Below, in pieces: positions 26,071-35,761 of a stretch of 64,000 bases of DNA; position 1 is the first letter of the stretch; the number at the start of each line of letters is the position of its first letter. The translations under genes and the position numbers were made by a program. Source of the DNA: CAIVAT01 sp964473485 (GTDB lineage: Bacteria; Bacteroidota; Bacteroidia; Bacteroidales; FEN-979); assembly GCA_964473485.1 (NCBI GenBank), contig CAYYPH010000001.1, positions 558,001-622,000 on the forward strand, read 5' to 3'. The notes beneath the pieces were generated by a model. It was not told the origin of the DNA, did no database searches, and was given only the letters and a program-made list of their open reading frames with translations.

Positions 26071-28392
26071 ATGCAGAAATCCTCCATACTGAATGATCTG
26101 AATGAGCACCAGCGGGCAGCGGTCGTTGCCACCGAGGGACCCGTAATGGTCATAGCCGGGGCCGGTTCAGGAAAGACAAGGGCGCTTACTTACCGGGTGG
26201 CCTGGCTTGTTGAGAAGGGCACAGATCCGTTCAACATCCTGGCCCTCACCTTCACCAACAAGGCTGCGCGGGAAATGAAAGACAGGATCATTCAGCTGGT
26301 GGGCGAAGAGGCACAGAATGTCTGGATGGGAACCTTTCATTCGATTTTTGCACGCATCCTGCGCATCGAAGGGCACCGGCTGGGATATCCGTCCAATTAT
26401 ACCATTTACGACACCGAGGACAGCAAGCGGGTCATCAGGAACCTGATTAAGGAAAACCACCTGGATGACAAGGTTTACCAGCCGGGATACATTCTGAACA
26501 GGATCTCAGCTGCCAAAACCAGCTTGCTTTCAGAAGAGGAGTATAAACTTCATCCGGAACTGACCGGTTACGATAAGGCGGCCGGAAAACCTCTCACTTC
26601 TCAATTGTACTCCCAGTACCAGGGTCGGTTAAGGCGCGCTTCGGCCATGGATTTCGACGATCTCCTGTTCAACATGAACATATTGCTTCGCGATTATCCC
26701 GAAGTTCTTTCCAAATACCAGAAAAAGTTTCGTTACATTCTCGTTGACGAATACCAGGACACCAATTATGCCCAGTACCTGATCATCAAGATGCTGGCAG
26801 CCAATAACGAAAACATCTGCGTGGTGGGCGACGATGCTCAGAGCATTTACTCTTTCCGCGGAGCCAACATACAGAACATTCTGAACTTCAAAAGCGATTA
26901 CCCCGACCATAAAGTATTCAAGCTGGAACAGAATTACCGTTCAACAAAGAACATTGTTGAAGCTGCCAACCGGGTGATTGCTAATAACAAGAATCAGATT
27001 TACAAAGAGATATGGACTTCTAATAACGAAGGAAACCGGATCCAGGTGCTCCGGGCCTCCACCGACACCGAAGAAGCAAACCTGGTGGCCCAGTCGATCT
27101 TCGAGACCAAGATGAACCAGCAGTTGCCCAATGCCTCTTTTGCCATTCTTTACCGGACCAACGCCCAATCGCGCGCCCATGAGGAGGCGTTGCGAAGGCT
27201 GAACATACCCTGCAGGATATACGGGGGTGTTTCCTTCTACCAGCGAAAGGAGATCAAGGACATCCTGGCCTACTTCAGGCTGACCATCAACCACAGGGAC
27301 GAGGATGCGTTGCTCCGGATCATCAATCTTCCGGCCCGCGGCATCGGCAAGACTACCATCGAAAGGTTGATCGTACAGGCTGACGAGAAACAGAAACCGA
27401 TCTTCGACATGATCGAAAATCCGGCTGCGTGTGGCCTTCAGCTACCTGAAGGCACCATGAACAAGGTTACCGATTTTGTGGTGATGATTAAAAGTTTCGC
27501 CGCCCAGCTTCATATGAAGAACGCCTTCGAACTGGCCAAACACATTGCAGGCTCCTCAGGCCTCATGAAAGAACTCTACGATGACAAAACTCCTGAAGGG
27601 GTGAGCCGGTTTGAGAATCTTGAGGAGTTGCTGAACGCCATCAAGGAATTTACCGAATCGCCCAGGGCCAACCCTGAGACCGGCGAACTGGAATCGAATG
27701 CCATCCGCACCCTCGATGAATTCATGCAGGATGTCGCCCTGATCACCGACGCCGACAAGGAGGACGATGAGCACAAGGACCGAGTCACGCTGATGACCAT
27801 CCATTCGGCCAAAGGCCTCGAATTTCCCTACGTTTTCGTCGTGGGTATGGAGGAGAACCTCTTTCCATCCATTCAATCGTTGAATTCAAGGGCCGACCTG
27901 GAAGAAGAGCGCAGGTTGTTTTACGTAGCCATCACCCGGGCCGAGCAGAAACTCACGCTATCCTATGCTGAGAACCGCTACCGTTGGGGCACCCCGACCA
28001 TGTGTGAGCCAAGCAGGTTTATCAGCGAGATACCGGAAAAATTCCTTGATCTTCCCAGGCGACCAATTCCCTCCGTTAAAGGATTTTCACTCAACGACAA
28101 CTGGTCTGCCTCGCTCGACGGTATCTCACTGCCCCCCCGTAAACAAACCCTTCCCGGCAATTTCAAAAAACTGTCCAGGCAACGGGATGACGTCACTTCG
28201 ACAGAGAACCCGTCTGTGCCTTCCGACACTTCGGAAATCAACATCGGCACGGAGGTGATCCATGAACGTTTCGGAAAAGGAAAAGTGGTGGGTCTTGAAG
28301 GATTTGGACCGAGCCGTAAAGCTACTGTGTTTTTTCCTGAGATCGGGCAGAAACAACTTTTACTTCGGTTTGCCCGTTTGAGGGTCGTCTGA
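26071..28392 (+). CDS. UvrD/PcrA-type ATP-dependent DNA helicase
   Basis: 773 residues from the ATG at 26,071, chosen because MQKSSILNDLNEHQRAAV matches the family start and a promoter -7 element lies just upstream. It is an SF1A 3'-5' helicase acting in repair and in removing replication and transcription blocks. Motifs: Q-motif LNEHQRAAV, Walker A AGAGSGKTRALT, II VDEYQDTN, III GDDAQSIYSFRGA, IV QNYRST, V TLMTIHSAKGLEFPYVF and VI FYVAITRAEQKL. The C-terminal part has a small tudor-like segment (GTEVIHERFGKGKVVGLEG) typical of PcrA, which binds RNA polymerase. Confidence 0.95.
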   Translation: MQKSSILNDLNEHQRAAVVATEGPVMVIAGAGSGKTRALTYRVAWLVEKGTDPFNILALTFTNKAAREMKDRIIQLVGEEAQNVWMGTFHSIFARILRIEGHRLGYPSNYTIYDTEDSKRVIRNLIKENHLDDKVYQPGYILNRISAAKTSLLSEEEYKLHPELTGYDKAAGKPLTSQLYSQYQGRLRRASAMDFDDLLFNMNILLRDYPEVLSKYQKKFRYILVDEYQDTNYAQYLIIKMLAANNENICVVGDDAQSIYSFRGANIQNILNFKSDYPDHKVFKLEQNYRSTKNIVEAANRVIANNKNQIYKEIWTSNNEGNRIQVLRASTDTEEANLVAQSIFETKMNQQLPNASFAILYRTNAQSRAHEEALRRLNIPCRIYGGVSFYQRKEIKDILAYFRLTINHRDEDALLRIINLPARGIGKTTIERLIVQADEKQKPIFDMIENPAACGLQLPEGTMNKVTDFVVMIKSFAAQLHMKNAFELAKHIAGSSGLMKELYDDKTPEGVSRFENLEELLNAIKEFTESPRANPETGELESNAIRTLDEFMQDVALITDADKEDDEHKDRVTLMTIHSAKGLEFPYVFVVGMEENLFPSIQSLNSRADLEEERRLFYVAITRAEQKLTLSYAENRYRWGTPTMCEPSRFISEIPEKFLDLPRRPIPSVKGFSLNDNWSASLDGISLPPRKQTLPGNFKKLSRQRDDVTSTENPSVPSDTSEINIGTEVIHERFGKGKVVGLEGFGPSRKATVFFPEIGQKQLLLRFARLRVV

Positions 28393-28459
28393 AAACCTAT
28401 CCCGGCTTCCGGCTACACACTAATTTTCGCCTGACTGATACAGGTCAGTTTAATTTACC

Positions 28460-28467
28460 TAACTTTG
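28460..28467 (+). promoter_or_regulatory. -7 element of the DUF4290-murA unit
   Basis: TAACTTTG, an exact TAnnTTTG match, 23 bp before the ATG at 28,491. A short stem CTGAC/GTCAG followed by TTTAATTT just upstream (28,431-28,450 region) may weakly end uvrD transcription. Confidence 0.5.
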
Positions 28468-28490
28468 CAAATTCTTCAGAAGCCTATATC

Positions 28491-29153
28491 ATGGAATACA
28501 ACACCACCCGCGAGACCATGTTCATCCCCGAATATGGCAGGAATTTACAGCGCATGATCCAATACATCTGTACGATCGAGGAACGTGAAAAGAGAAACCA
28601 GGCCGCCAGGTTCATCGTCAGCGTGATGGCCCAGATGCATCCGACCGTCAAGGAATCGGGAGATTATAAACACAAATTATGGGACCACCTCTACATCATC
28701 TCAGATTTCAAACTCGATGTCGATGCCCCCTTTCCCCCTCCTCCCCCGCTTTCGCTCAGCGCCAAGCCCGAACATCTTTCCTATCACGATCTCGACATTG
28801 AATTCAAGCATTACGGAAAGAACATCGTGCTGATGATCGAAAAAGCCAATGAATACGAAGACGGTCCGGAAAAGGATGCGCTGGTGCAGGCGATCGCCAA
28901 CCAGATGAAGAAATCGTACCTGAACTGGAACCGGGAATCGGTGAATGATGAACTGATCGAGAAACACCTTGAACACCTCTCCAAAGGAAGACTGAAACTT
29001 CACCAGGACTTTAAGTTCACCCATACCAACGACATACTTGCGCAGAATCAGAAAAGGAAGCCTTTCCGGCCGGGTCCCGAAAACAAATCCAACAAAAAGG
29101 GATTCACCAAATCGAAATACAACGGGCAGCGCAGCGGAAACAAGGCGCAATGA
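28491..29153 (+). CDS. DUF4290 family protein
   Basis: 220 residues, cytoplasmic, with no signal or membrane segment. The N-terminal YNTTRETMFIPEYGRNLQRM is the signature of the DUF4290 family, which is almost confined to Bacteroidota and regularly precedes murA. Here its stop overlaps the murA start by four bases (ATGA), so translation is coupled. A proline run (FPPPPPL) sits near residue 81, and the C-terminal 45 residues are basic and disordered. Function is unknown; the gene order suggests a role in cell envelope growth. Confidence 0.85.
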   Translation: MEYNTTRETMFIPEYGRNLQRMIQYICTIEEREKRNQAARFIVSVMAQMHPTVKESGDYKHKLWDHLYIISDFKLDVDAPFPPPPPLSLSAKPEHLSYHDLDIEFKHYGKNIVLMIEKANEYEDGPEKDALVQAIANQMKKSYLNWNRESVNDELIEKHLEHLSKGRLKLHQDFKFTHTNDILAQNQKRKPFRPGPENKSNKKGFTKSKYNGQRSGNKAQ

Positions 29154-30460
29154 ATTCGTTCGAAATAACCGGCGGTTGCAGGCTTTCTGGTTCCATCACC
29201 CCGCAGGGTGCCAAGAACGAAGCGCTACAGGTTATCTGTGCCACACTCCTCACGGCCGACAAGGTAACGATTAAAAATATTCCGGATATCCTGGATGTCA
29301 ACAAACTGATCGACCTGCTTCAGGCCATCGGCGTTGAAGTTACCAGGGAAACAGATCATACCTGTACCTTCATGGCCAGGGATATCCATCTGGAATATCT
29401 TCGCTCGCCTGAATTCAAAACAAAGGCCGGCAGTCTGAGGGGCTCCATCATGATCCTGGGTCCCCTGCTGGCGCGATTCGGTAAAGGCTACGTTTACATT
29501 CCGGGCGGTGACAAAATAGGGCGGCGCAGACTCGACACCCATTTCCTGGGACTGCGCAAGCTGGGAGCCTCATTCGACTACCGCCAGCAGGAGCAGCTCT
29601 TTTGCGTTGAAGGAAGTAACCTTACGGGAACCTATATTCTGCTCGATGAAGCCTCGGTGACCGGCACCGCCAACATTATCATGGCGGCCGTGCTCGCCAA
29701 AGGTGAAACCACCCTTTTCAACGCTGCCTGCGAGCCCTATATTGCCCAGTTGTGCCGAATGCTTGTGGCAATGGGCGCACGAATACATGGAATCGGATCG
29801 AACCTGCTAAGGATCGAGGGAGTCGACTCACTTTCAGGAACCACCCATACTTTATTAGCCGACATGATCGAGGTTGGGAGTTTCATCGGACTGGCCGCCA
29901 TGACCGGTTCGGACCTGACCATACGGAATGTCAATTTCAAGGAACTCGGACTGATCCCGGATGTTTTCCGTCGCCTGGGTATCACTGTTATCCACCAGGG
30001 CGACGATATTGTCATTCCGGCACACGACCACTATGAGGTGGAATCGTTTCTCGACGGATCGATCATGACCATTGCCGACGCGCCCTGGCCCGGATTCACG
30101 CCCGACCTGATCAGTATCATCCTTGTTGTGGCCACACAAGCAAGGGGTAGCGTGCTGATCCACCAGAAAATGTTTGAAAGCAGGCTTTTTTTTGTCGACA
30201 AACTGATCGATATGGGAGCCAAGATCATCCTTTGCGATCCTCACCGTGCCACCGTGATCGGGCTTGATCATATCCACTCCCTCAGGGGCATCCGCATGTC
30301 ATCGCCCGACATACGGGCAGGGGTGGCCCTGCTCATCGCGGCACTATCAGCCGAAGGCACCAGCATTATCGACAACATCGAACAGATTGACCGTGGGTAC
30401 GAACGCATCGACCTCCGGCTTCAGCAGCTCGGTGCCAGGATCCTCAGAAAGGAAGGCTGA
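29150..30460 (+). CDS. murA: UDP-GlcNAc 1-carboxyvinyltransferase with Asp in place of the fosfomycin-target Cys
   Basis: 436 residues. MurA transfers enolpyruvate from PEP to UDP-GlcNAc, the first committed step of peptidoglycan synthesis. The catalytic Lys22-Asn23 pair is present in PQGAKNEAL, and the C-terminal substrate loop has DIRAGVALLIAAL. The active-site loop reads PGGDKIGRRRLDTHF, with Asp121 where E. coli has Cys115. Fosfomycin alkylates that cysteine, and natural Cys-to-Asp enzymes (Mycobacterium, Chlamydia) are resistant. The start overlaps the DUF4290 stop. Confidence 0.96.
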   Translation: MNSFEITGGCRLSGSITPQGAKNEALQVICATLLTADKVTIKNIPDILDVNKLIDLLQAIGVEVTRETDHTCTFMARDIHLEYLRSPEFKTKAGSLRGSIMILGPLLARFGKGYVYIPGGDKIGRRRLDTHFLGLRKLGASFDYRQQEQLFCVEGSNLTGTYILLDEASVTGTANIIMAAVLAKGETTLFNAACEPYIAQLCRMLVAMGARIHGIGSNLLRIEGVDSLSGTTHTLLADMIEVGSFIGLAAMTGSDLTIRNVNFKELGLIPDVFRRLGITVIHQGDDIVIPAHDHYEVESFLDGSIMTIADAPWPGFTPDLISIILVVATQARGSVLIHQKMFESRLFFVDKLIDMGAKIILCDPHRATVIGLDHIHSLRGIRMSSPDIRAGVALLIAALSAEGTSIIDNIEQIDRGYERIDLRLQQLGARILRKEG

Positions 30461-30618
30461 CAAAATGTCGGGAAGACCGGTTTTGGCAGGCTTTTTGTCT
30501 TCCGGCTTACCGTATTATTAAGCATTATCTGTCCGGTCGACTTTACATCATGCATCGCTATGATTACCGGGCGTGTTGATTTTATTAAATTCACAATAAC
30601 TGAACAATACAGGTTGCC

Positions 30619-31176
30619 ATGATGAAGAATAAGAAAAAAGAGGATACCGAAGAGAACCAGGAGACAGAATCCCAGGCAGTGGAACAGGAAAAGAAGGAAA
30701 ACGGCGAGGAATCAAAACCGTCAAAGAATGAGGTTTCAGCCGAGGAACAGATCAGGGAACTGAATGACAAATACCTCCGCCTCTACTCCGAATTTGATAA
30801 TTACCGCAAGCGCACCCTGAAGGAGAAAGTGGAACTCAGCAAGTATGCCGCGGCAGAGACCGTTACAAAACTCCTTCCGGTCCTTGATGATTTCGAGCGG
30901 GCCATCAAATCGTTCAGTTCGGCAAACGGGGCCAGCGAAGCCATACAGGAAGGCGTTATACTGATCTTTAATAAGTTTTTATCCGTGCTAAACCAACAGG
31001 GACTTGAACAGATGCGGACCATCGGGGAGACCTTCGATACCGATTTTCACGAAGCGGTCACAAACATCCCGGCGCCTGCTCCTGAGCAGAAAGGAAAGGT
31101 GATCGACGAGATCGAAAAGGGGTATATGTTAAACGGAAAGGTCATCAGGTTCGCTAAAGTTGTTGTAGGAAGTTAA
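30619..31176 (+). CDS. grpE: Nucleotide exchange factor GrpE
   Basis: 185 residues. GrpE releases ADP from DnaK. A highly charged disordered N-terminus (about 1-45) is followed by the long dimerising helix with LNDKYLRLYSEFDNYRKRT and the C-terminal beta domain carrying the family signature ending GYMLNGKVIRFAKVVV. dnaJ starts 10 bp downstream. dnaK is not in the window. No heat-shock element could be identified upstream (30,461-30,618). Confidence 0.96.
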   Translation: MMKNKKKEDTEENQETESQAVEQEKKENGEESKPSKNEVSAEEQIRELNDKYLRLYSEFDNYRKRTLKEKVELSKYAAAETVTKLLPVLDDFERAIKSFSSANGASEAIQEGVILIFNKFLSVLNQQGLEQMRTIGETFDTDFHEAVTNIPAPAPEQKGKVIDEIEKGYMLNGKVIRFAKVVVGS

Positions 31177-31185
31177 AGTCCACTT

Positions 31186-32343
31186 ATGTCAAAAAGAGAT
31201 TTCTACGAAATACTGGAGGTGAGCAGGAATGCAACCCCGGAGGAGTTGAAAAAGGCTTACCGGAAACAGGCACTGCGATACCATCCTGATAAAAACCCCG
31301 GCGACAAGGAAGCTGAGGAAAAATTCAAAGAGGCGGCAGAAGCATATGAGGTGCTGAGCGATGAAAACAAACGCCAGCGATACGACCAGTTTGGTCATGC
31401 CGGGTTGGGAAACGGTGGTGGATTTGGCGGATTTGGCGGTGGAATGACCATGGAGGACATCTTCAGTCACTTTGGCGATATTTTCGGCGGCGGGGATCCT
31501 TTCAGTTCTTTTTTTGGAGGAGGCGGACGGCGAGGCCGTTCAGTGAACCGCGGTTCCAATCTGAGGGTCAAGGTTAAACTCACCCTCGAGGAGATCGCCC
31601 ATGGCGTCGAGAAAAAGATAAAGGTCACAAAATACATCGCCTGCAACACCTGCAAAGGTACCGGGGCGAAAGGCGGCAGTTCCTATTCCACCTGCAGCAC
31701 CTGCAAAGGATCCGGTCATGTTTCAAGGGTCACATCCACCTTCCTTGGCCAGATGCAGACAACCACCGCCTGCCCGCATTGCGGTGGAGAAGGCAAGGTG
31801 ATCACCGATAAATGTGTTGATTGCGCCGGCAACGGGATCATCAAGGGCGAGGAGGTGATCAGCATCAAGATTCCCGCCGGGGTCGCCGAGGGCATGCAGC
31901 TTTCAATGAGCGGAAAAGGAAATGCCGCGGCGCGGGGTGGTATCAACGGTGATCTGCTGATCCAGGTGGAGGAGATCAAACATGAGTCTCTGGAACGCGA
32001 CGGGAACAATCTGCTTTACGAACACTACGTTTCGTTCCCCGAAGCTTCCCTGGGAAGTACAGCCGAAATCCCGACCATCGAGGGGAAAGTCAAAATCAAG
32101 ATCGAGCCGGGAACGCAAAGCGGAAAGGTTCTTCGCCTTCGCGGCAAAGGGCTTCCAAGCGTGAACAGTTATGAGGGTGTTGGCGACTTGCTGATCACCC
32201 TCATCGTGTGGACACCGAAAAACCTTTCAAAAGAGGAAAAAAATATGCTTGAAAAACTGGGAAAATCGGAGAATTTCAAACCCAGTCCGGGGCAATCTGA
32301 CCGGAGCATTTTCTCCCGGATGAAAAATTTATTCGACCAATAA
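31186..32343 (+). CDS. dnaJ: Chaperone protein DnaJ
   Basis: 385 residues. The J domain (residues 1-70) has the HPD motif in RYHPDKNPGDKEAEEKF. A Gly/Phe-rich linker follows (GNGGGFGGFGGG). The zinc centre has four repeats: CNTCKGTG, CSTCKGSG, CPHCGGEG and CVDCAGNG, about residues 150-225. The C-terminal substrate-binding domains are complete. It stimulates DnaK ATP hydrolysis and binds unfolded clients. Confidence 0.97.
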   Translation: MSKRDFYEILEVSRNATPEELKKAYRKQALRYHPDKNPGDKEAEEKFKEAAEAYEVLSDENKRQRYDQFGHAGLGNGGGFGGFGGGMTMEDIFSHFGDIFGGGDPFSSFFGGGGRRGRSVNRGSNLRVKVKLTLEEIAHGVEKKIKVTKYIACNTCKGTGAKGGSSYSTCSTCKGSGHVSRVTSTFLGQMQTTTACPHCGGEGKVITDKCVDCAGNGIIKGEEVISIKIPAGVAEGMQLSMSGKGNAAARGGINGDLLIQVEEIKHESLERDGNNLLYEHYVSFPEASLGSTAEIPTIEGKVKIKIEPGTQSGKVLRLRGKGLPSVNSYEGVGDLLITLIVWTPKNLSKEEKNMLEKLGKSENFKPSPGQSDRSIFSRMKNLFDQ

Positions 32344-32349
32344 AATTCC

Positions 32350-33282
32350 ATGGAACTTTTTTCTGCTCAGGCTGTTACAAAGCAGTACTCCGGGTACCGG
32401 GCGCTCGACCGGGCCTCCATCACAGTGCCGGAGGGTCGCATTTTCGGGCTGCTTGGCCCCAATGGCGCCGGTAAAACCACCCTGATGAGGATCATCAACC
32501 AGATCATCGCCCCCGACGAAGGAGAATTGCTTTTCATGGGCCGGAAACTGCGGCCCGAAGACAATGCGCTCATTGGTTACCTTCCGGAGGAAAGGGGGCT
32601 GTATAAAAAAATGACGGTTGGCGAGCAGGCGATGTACCTGAGCATGCTCAAGGGACTGAGCCACCACGAAGCCCACCGGAGACTCAAAAAATGGTTTGAA
32701 AAATTCGGGATCAACTCCTGGTGGAACCGCAAAGTGGAAGAACTTTCGAAAGGGATGCAACAAAAGGTGCAGTTCCTCATCACCATCATCCACGAACCGA
32801 AACTGCTGATTTTCGATGAACCCTTCAGCGGGTTTGATCCCATCAACGCCACCCTGCTCAAGGAGGAGATCCTTGCCCAGAAAGAGAATGGAGCCACCGT
32901 GATCTTCAGCACCCACAACATGGCCTCCGTCGAGGAACTTTGCGACGACATCGCCCTGATCAATAAATCGCGGGTCGTACTGAGCGGATCGGTGCGTGAG
33001 ATAAAAAAGACCTACAAGACCAACACTTACTCAATCAGTTTCAATTCCTACGACGGGCCTTTGATGGCAAAACTTCCTGAAGGGTTTACCGTCCTGGCCG
33101 AAAGTTCCGATCCCGATCACCGTCACGCTACCATCAGTCTGCCCGACGGTACCACACCCAATGACCTAATGCGTGCTCTTCTGCCCCATGTGACCATTTA
33201 CGCCATGAATGAGAAAATTCCCAGCATGAACGATATCTTTATCCAGGCTGTGACAACAATTGCTTCCAACGAGGAAACCTAA
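32350..33282 (+). CDS. ABC transporter ATP-binding protein (Nat type)
   Basis: 310 residues. A complete ABC ATPase: Walker A GPNGAGKTT at residues 36-44, the Q-loop near GYLPEERGLY, the signature ELSKGMQQKVQ, Walker B LLIFDEP and the H-loop STHNM. The extra C-terminal domain of about 80 residues is of the DUF4162 type found on NatA-like exporters. Its partner permease begins 8 bp downstream. The substrate is unknown; sodium, drug or peptide export are the family's known roles. It follows dnaJ by 6 bp, so the exporter is probably co-transcribed with the chaperones. Confidence 0.92.
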   Translation: MELFSAQAVTKQYSGYRALDRASITVPEGRIFGLLGPNGAGKTTLMRIINQIIAPDEGELLFMGRKLRPEDNALIGYLPEERGLYKKMTVGEQAMYLSMLKGLSHHEAHRRLKKWFEKFGINSWWNRKVEELSKGMQQKVQFLITIIHEPKLLIFDEPFSGFDPINATLLKEEILAQKENGATVIFSTHNMASVEELCDDIALINKSRVVLSGSVREIKKTYKTNTYSISFNSYDGPLMAKLPEGFTVLAESSDPDHRHATISLPDGTTPNDLMRALLPHVTIYAMNEKIPSMNDIFIQAVTTIASNEET

Positions 33283-33289
33283 AGATAGC

Positions 33290-34672
33290 ATGAAAAAGAT
33301 CCTATTGATTATCCAGCGCGAATACCTTACCAGGGTAAAAAAGCGCTCTTTCATCGTCATGACCATCCTTGGCCCGCTGCTCATGGCAGGCACCATCATC
33401 GTTCCGATCTACCTGGCAACCCGTACCAATGAAACAAAACGGGTGGCCGTACTCGACGAAACAGGAATATTTTTCGAAAAGTTCAAGGATACCGATAACA
33501 TCGAATTCCATTACCTGGTCAATGATATCGGTTCTGCCAAGGAAAATTTCACCAAAAGCGGTGACCATGCACTGCTCTACATCCCGAAAACTGAAGTTGC
33601 ACTGCCAACCAATGCCGTTCTTTACTCCGACAACAATGTCAATATCAATGTAAAATCATACGTCAGGAATGTGATGAGCAAGCAGGTGGAGGAGCTGAAA
33701 CTCCAGGCCAGGCTGCATGAAATCCAGGCAGGTAATCAGACGCCGGTCTCTGTCGACGACATCCTGCGATCGATCAAAACCACCATCGACATCAGCACCC
33801 TGAAGATCGGCGACGACGGGAAAGAATCAAAAAGCTTCACCGAACTGAGCATGGTTCTGGGGATGTTCGCCGGGATCCTCATCTACTTTTTCATTTTTAT
33901 GTTCGGAGCACAGGTAATGCGGGGTGTGATCGAAGAAAAAACCAGCAGGATCGTCGAGGTGATCATCTCCTCGGTCAGACCCTTCCAACTGATGATGGGC
34001 AAAATTGTCGGTGTCGGCCTTGTCGGGCTAACGCAGTTCATGTTATGGGTAGTTCTGACGTTCCTCATCGTCACTGTGGTTACCAGCACCATGACGCCGT
34101 CAGGCATCAGGCAGTCGGCCACCGAACAGATTATGAGCCAGCAGAAGGCCCTCAGCCCGGTTCAGGCTGAATTGCCGGATAAACCCTCCGACGAACTGAA
34201 AAAGACCGATAACGATCTGGGCGATGTGATGGAAGCCATCAACTCCGTTGATTTTCCGGTGATGATCGGATCGTTCCTGTTCTTTTTCCTTTTCGGATAC
34301 CTGCTCTATGCCGCATTGTTCGCCGCCATCGGCGGCGCCGTCGACAGTGAAGCGGATACACAGCAGTTCATGTTCCCCATCACCATCCCGTTGATCCTGT
34401 CGATCGTCATGGCGCAGTTTATCATCCAGGATCCCGACGGACCGGTCGCATTCTGGCTTTCGGTGATCCCGCTTACATCACCGGTCGTCATGATGATCAG
34501 AATTCCCTTCGGGGTTCCTTACCTGGAAGTCCTGCTTAGCATGGTCCTGCTCGTTGCCGGCTTTATCGGAACAACCTGGCTGGCAGGCAAGATATACCGC
34601 ACAGGCATCCTCATGTACGGTAAAAAGGTGACTTACGGCGAATTGTGGAAATGGATCCGTTACAGGAACTGA
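33290..34672 (+). CDS. ABC-2 type permease (NatB-like)
   Basis: 460 residues from the ATG at 33,290; starts further upstream overlap the ATPase gene and lack homology. It has an N-terminal transmembrane helix (about 20-40), a large extracytoplasmic domain (about 45-190) and five or six further helices with the signature GVIEEKTSRIVEVIISSVRP, which marks NatB/ABC2_membrane_3 permeases. It forms the membrane part of the exporter encoded with the ATPase just upstream. Confidence 0.92.
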   Translation: MKKILLIIQREYLTRVKKRSFIVMTILGPLLMAGTIIVPIYLATRTNETKRVAVLDETGIFFEKFKDTDNIEFHYLVNDIGSAKENFTKSGDHALLYIPKTEVALPTNAVLYSDNNVNINVKSYVRNVMSKQVEELKLQARLHEIQAGNQTPVSVDDILRSIKTTIDISTLKIGDDGKESKSFTELSMVLGMFAGILIYFFIFMFGAQVMRGVIEEKTSRIVEVIISSVRPFQLMMGKIVGVGLVGLTQFMLWVVLTFLIVTVVTSTMTPSGIRQSATEQIMSQQKALSPVQAELPDKPSDELKKTDNDLGDVMEAINSVDFPVMIGSFLFFFLFGYLLYAALFAAIGGAVDSEADTQQFMFPITIPLILSIVMAQFIIQDPDGPVAFWLSVIPLTSPVVMMIRIPFGVPYLEVLLSMVLLVAGFIGTTWLAGKIYRTGILMYGKKVTYGELWKWIRYRN

Positions 34673-34673
34673 T

Positions 34674-35699
34674 CTATTTATCGAGCATTTTGGCCCATTC
34701 GTATTTCTTCCGTTTCTTCCAGTCCTTCTTGTGGTAGACGTAACTGACGATTAACGGCAACACACTCGTAGCCTCGGCATACACCATTTTTTCATAGACC
34801 GTGTCGACTTTACCCCAGCTGGAGGCCTCACGAAGGGTTGAGCTGGAACAGGCGCCGTCGCGCGAATCGGCCACCGTGATCTGTACCGCGTACTTGTGCA
34901 TCGGGACATCCTTTCCAAGGATCTCGGCGCAAATGACCGTATCCTGCACAAAGTTTTTCGGCACACCGCCCCCGATCATGAACAGTCCTGAACTTTTGGC
35001 CGCCATCTTGATCTTTGTGAGTTCCAGGAAGTCTTTCACCGAATCAATCGAAACATGTTTTTCGGGATTATCCCACTGATGCCTGACCAGGCCGAATCCC
35101 GCGCTGCTGTCGCTGAACGCCGGGCAGAAGATCGGTACATTATGTTCGAAGCACACCTGAACCAGCGAATCTTTCTTTTTGGAATTTTTTACCAGCCACC
35201 GACCCATCTCGCGGATAAATTCGCGCGACGAATAGGGCCTTGGCTCAAGCTGATCGGCAATCTTGCGGATGGTCATGTCGCAGTGCTGTAATTCTTCCTC
35301 ATCGATATACGTATCGTAAATCCGGTCGATATAGTACTCGCGCAGGATTTTATCATCGGCATACGGCGTGCCTTTGTAATGTTTAAATCCGAGCGCCTCG
35401 AAAAAGTCCATGTCGACAATAGAAGCACCTGTCGCGATGATGGCATCCACCATATTGTTCCTGACCATGTCAACATAAACCTGCATACAGCCGCCGGCGC
35501 TGGTGCTGCCCGCAAGCGTGAGGAAAACCGTACACCCCTTCTCCCTGATCATCATGTTCAGGATATCGGCCGCCCCCGCGGTGTCGCGTGATGTGAACGA
35601 CATGTCGCGCATGGCATCGATGATCGGGGTTGAATTGATGGCCTTGATATCAATGTGCTTTACCTGCTCTTTCAATATGCTTTTCTTACTCTTCTTCAT
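34674..35699 (-). CDS. Deoxyhypusine synthase homologue (probable polyamine-forming enzyme)
   Basis: 341 residues. The deoxyhypusine synthase fold is recognisable from TLAGSTSAGG near residue 61, the FCPAFSDSSAGF block near 191, the catalytic lysine in GGGVPK (Lys248) and the C-terminal SWGKVDT. Bacteria have no eIF5A, so true deoxyhypusine formation is not expected. Bacterial homologues next to arginine decarboxylase are thought to transfer aminobutyl groups to free amines, giving homospermidine or related polyamines. That product assignment is inference. It lies 62 bp after the decarboxylase gene and converges with the ABC permease (1 bp gap). Confidence 0.85.
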   Translation of the reverse strand: MKKSKKSILKEQVKHIDIKAINSTPIIDAMRDMSFTSRDTAGAADILNMMIREKGCTVFLTLAGSTSAGGCMQVYVDMVRNNMVDAIIATGASIVDMDFFEALGFKHYKGTPYADDKILREYYIDRIYDTYIDEEELQHCDMTIRKIADQLEPRPYSSREFIREMGRWLVKNSKKKDSLVQVCFEHNVPIFCPAFSDSSAGFGLVRHQWDNPEKHVSIDSVKDFLELTKIKMAAKSSGLFMIGGGVPKNFVQDTVICAEILGKDVPMHKYAVQITVADSRDGACSSSTLREASSWGKVDTVYEKMVYAEATSVLPLIVSYVYHKKDWKKRKKYEWAKMLDK

Positions 35700-35761
35700 G
35701 GTGTTTTTTTTTCAAAAATACGGTACATTTTTCAATTCTCCATTCCGGTTGCGGATATTTA

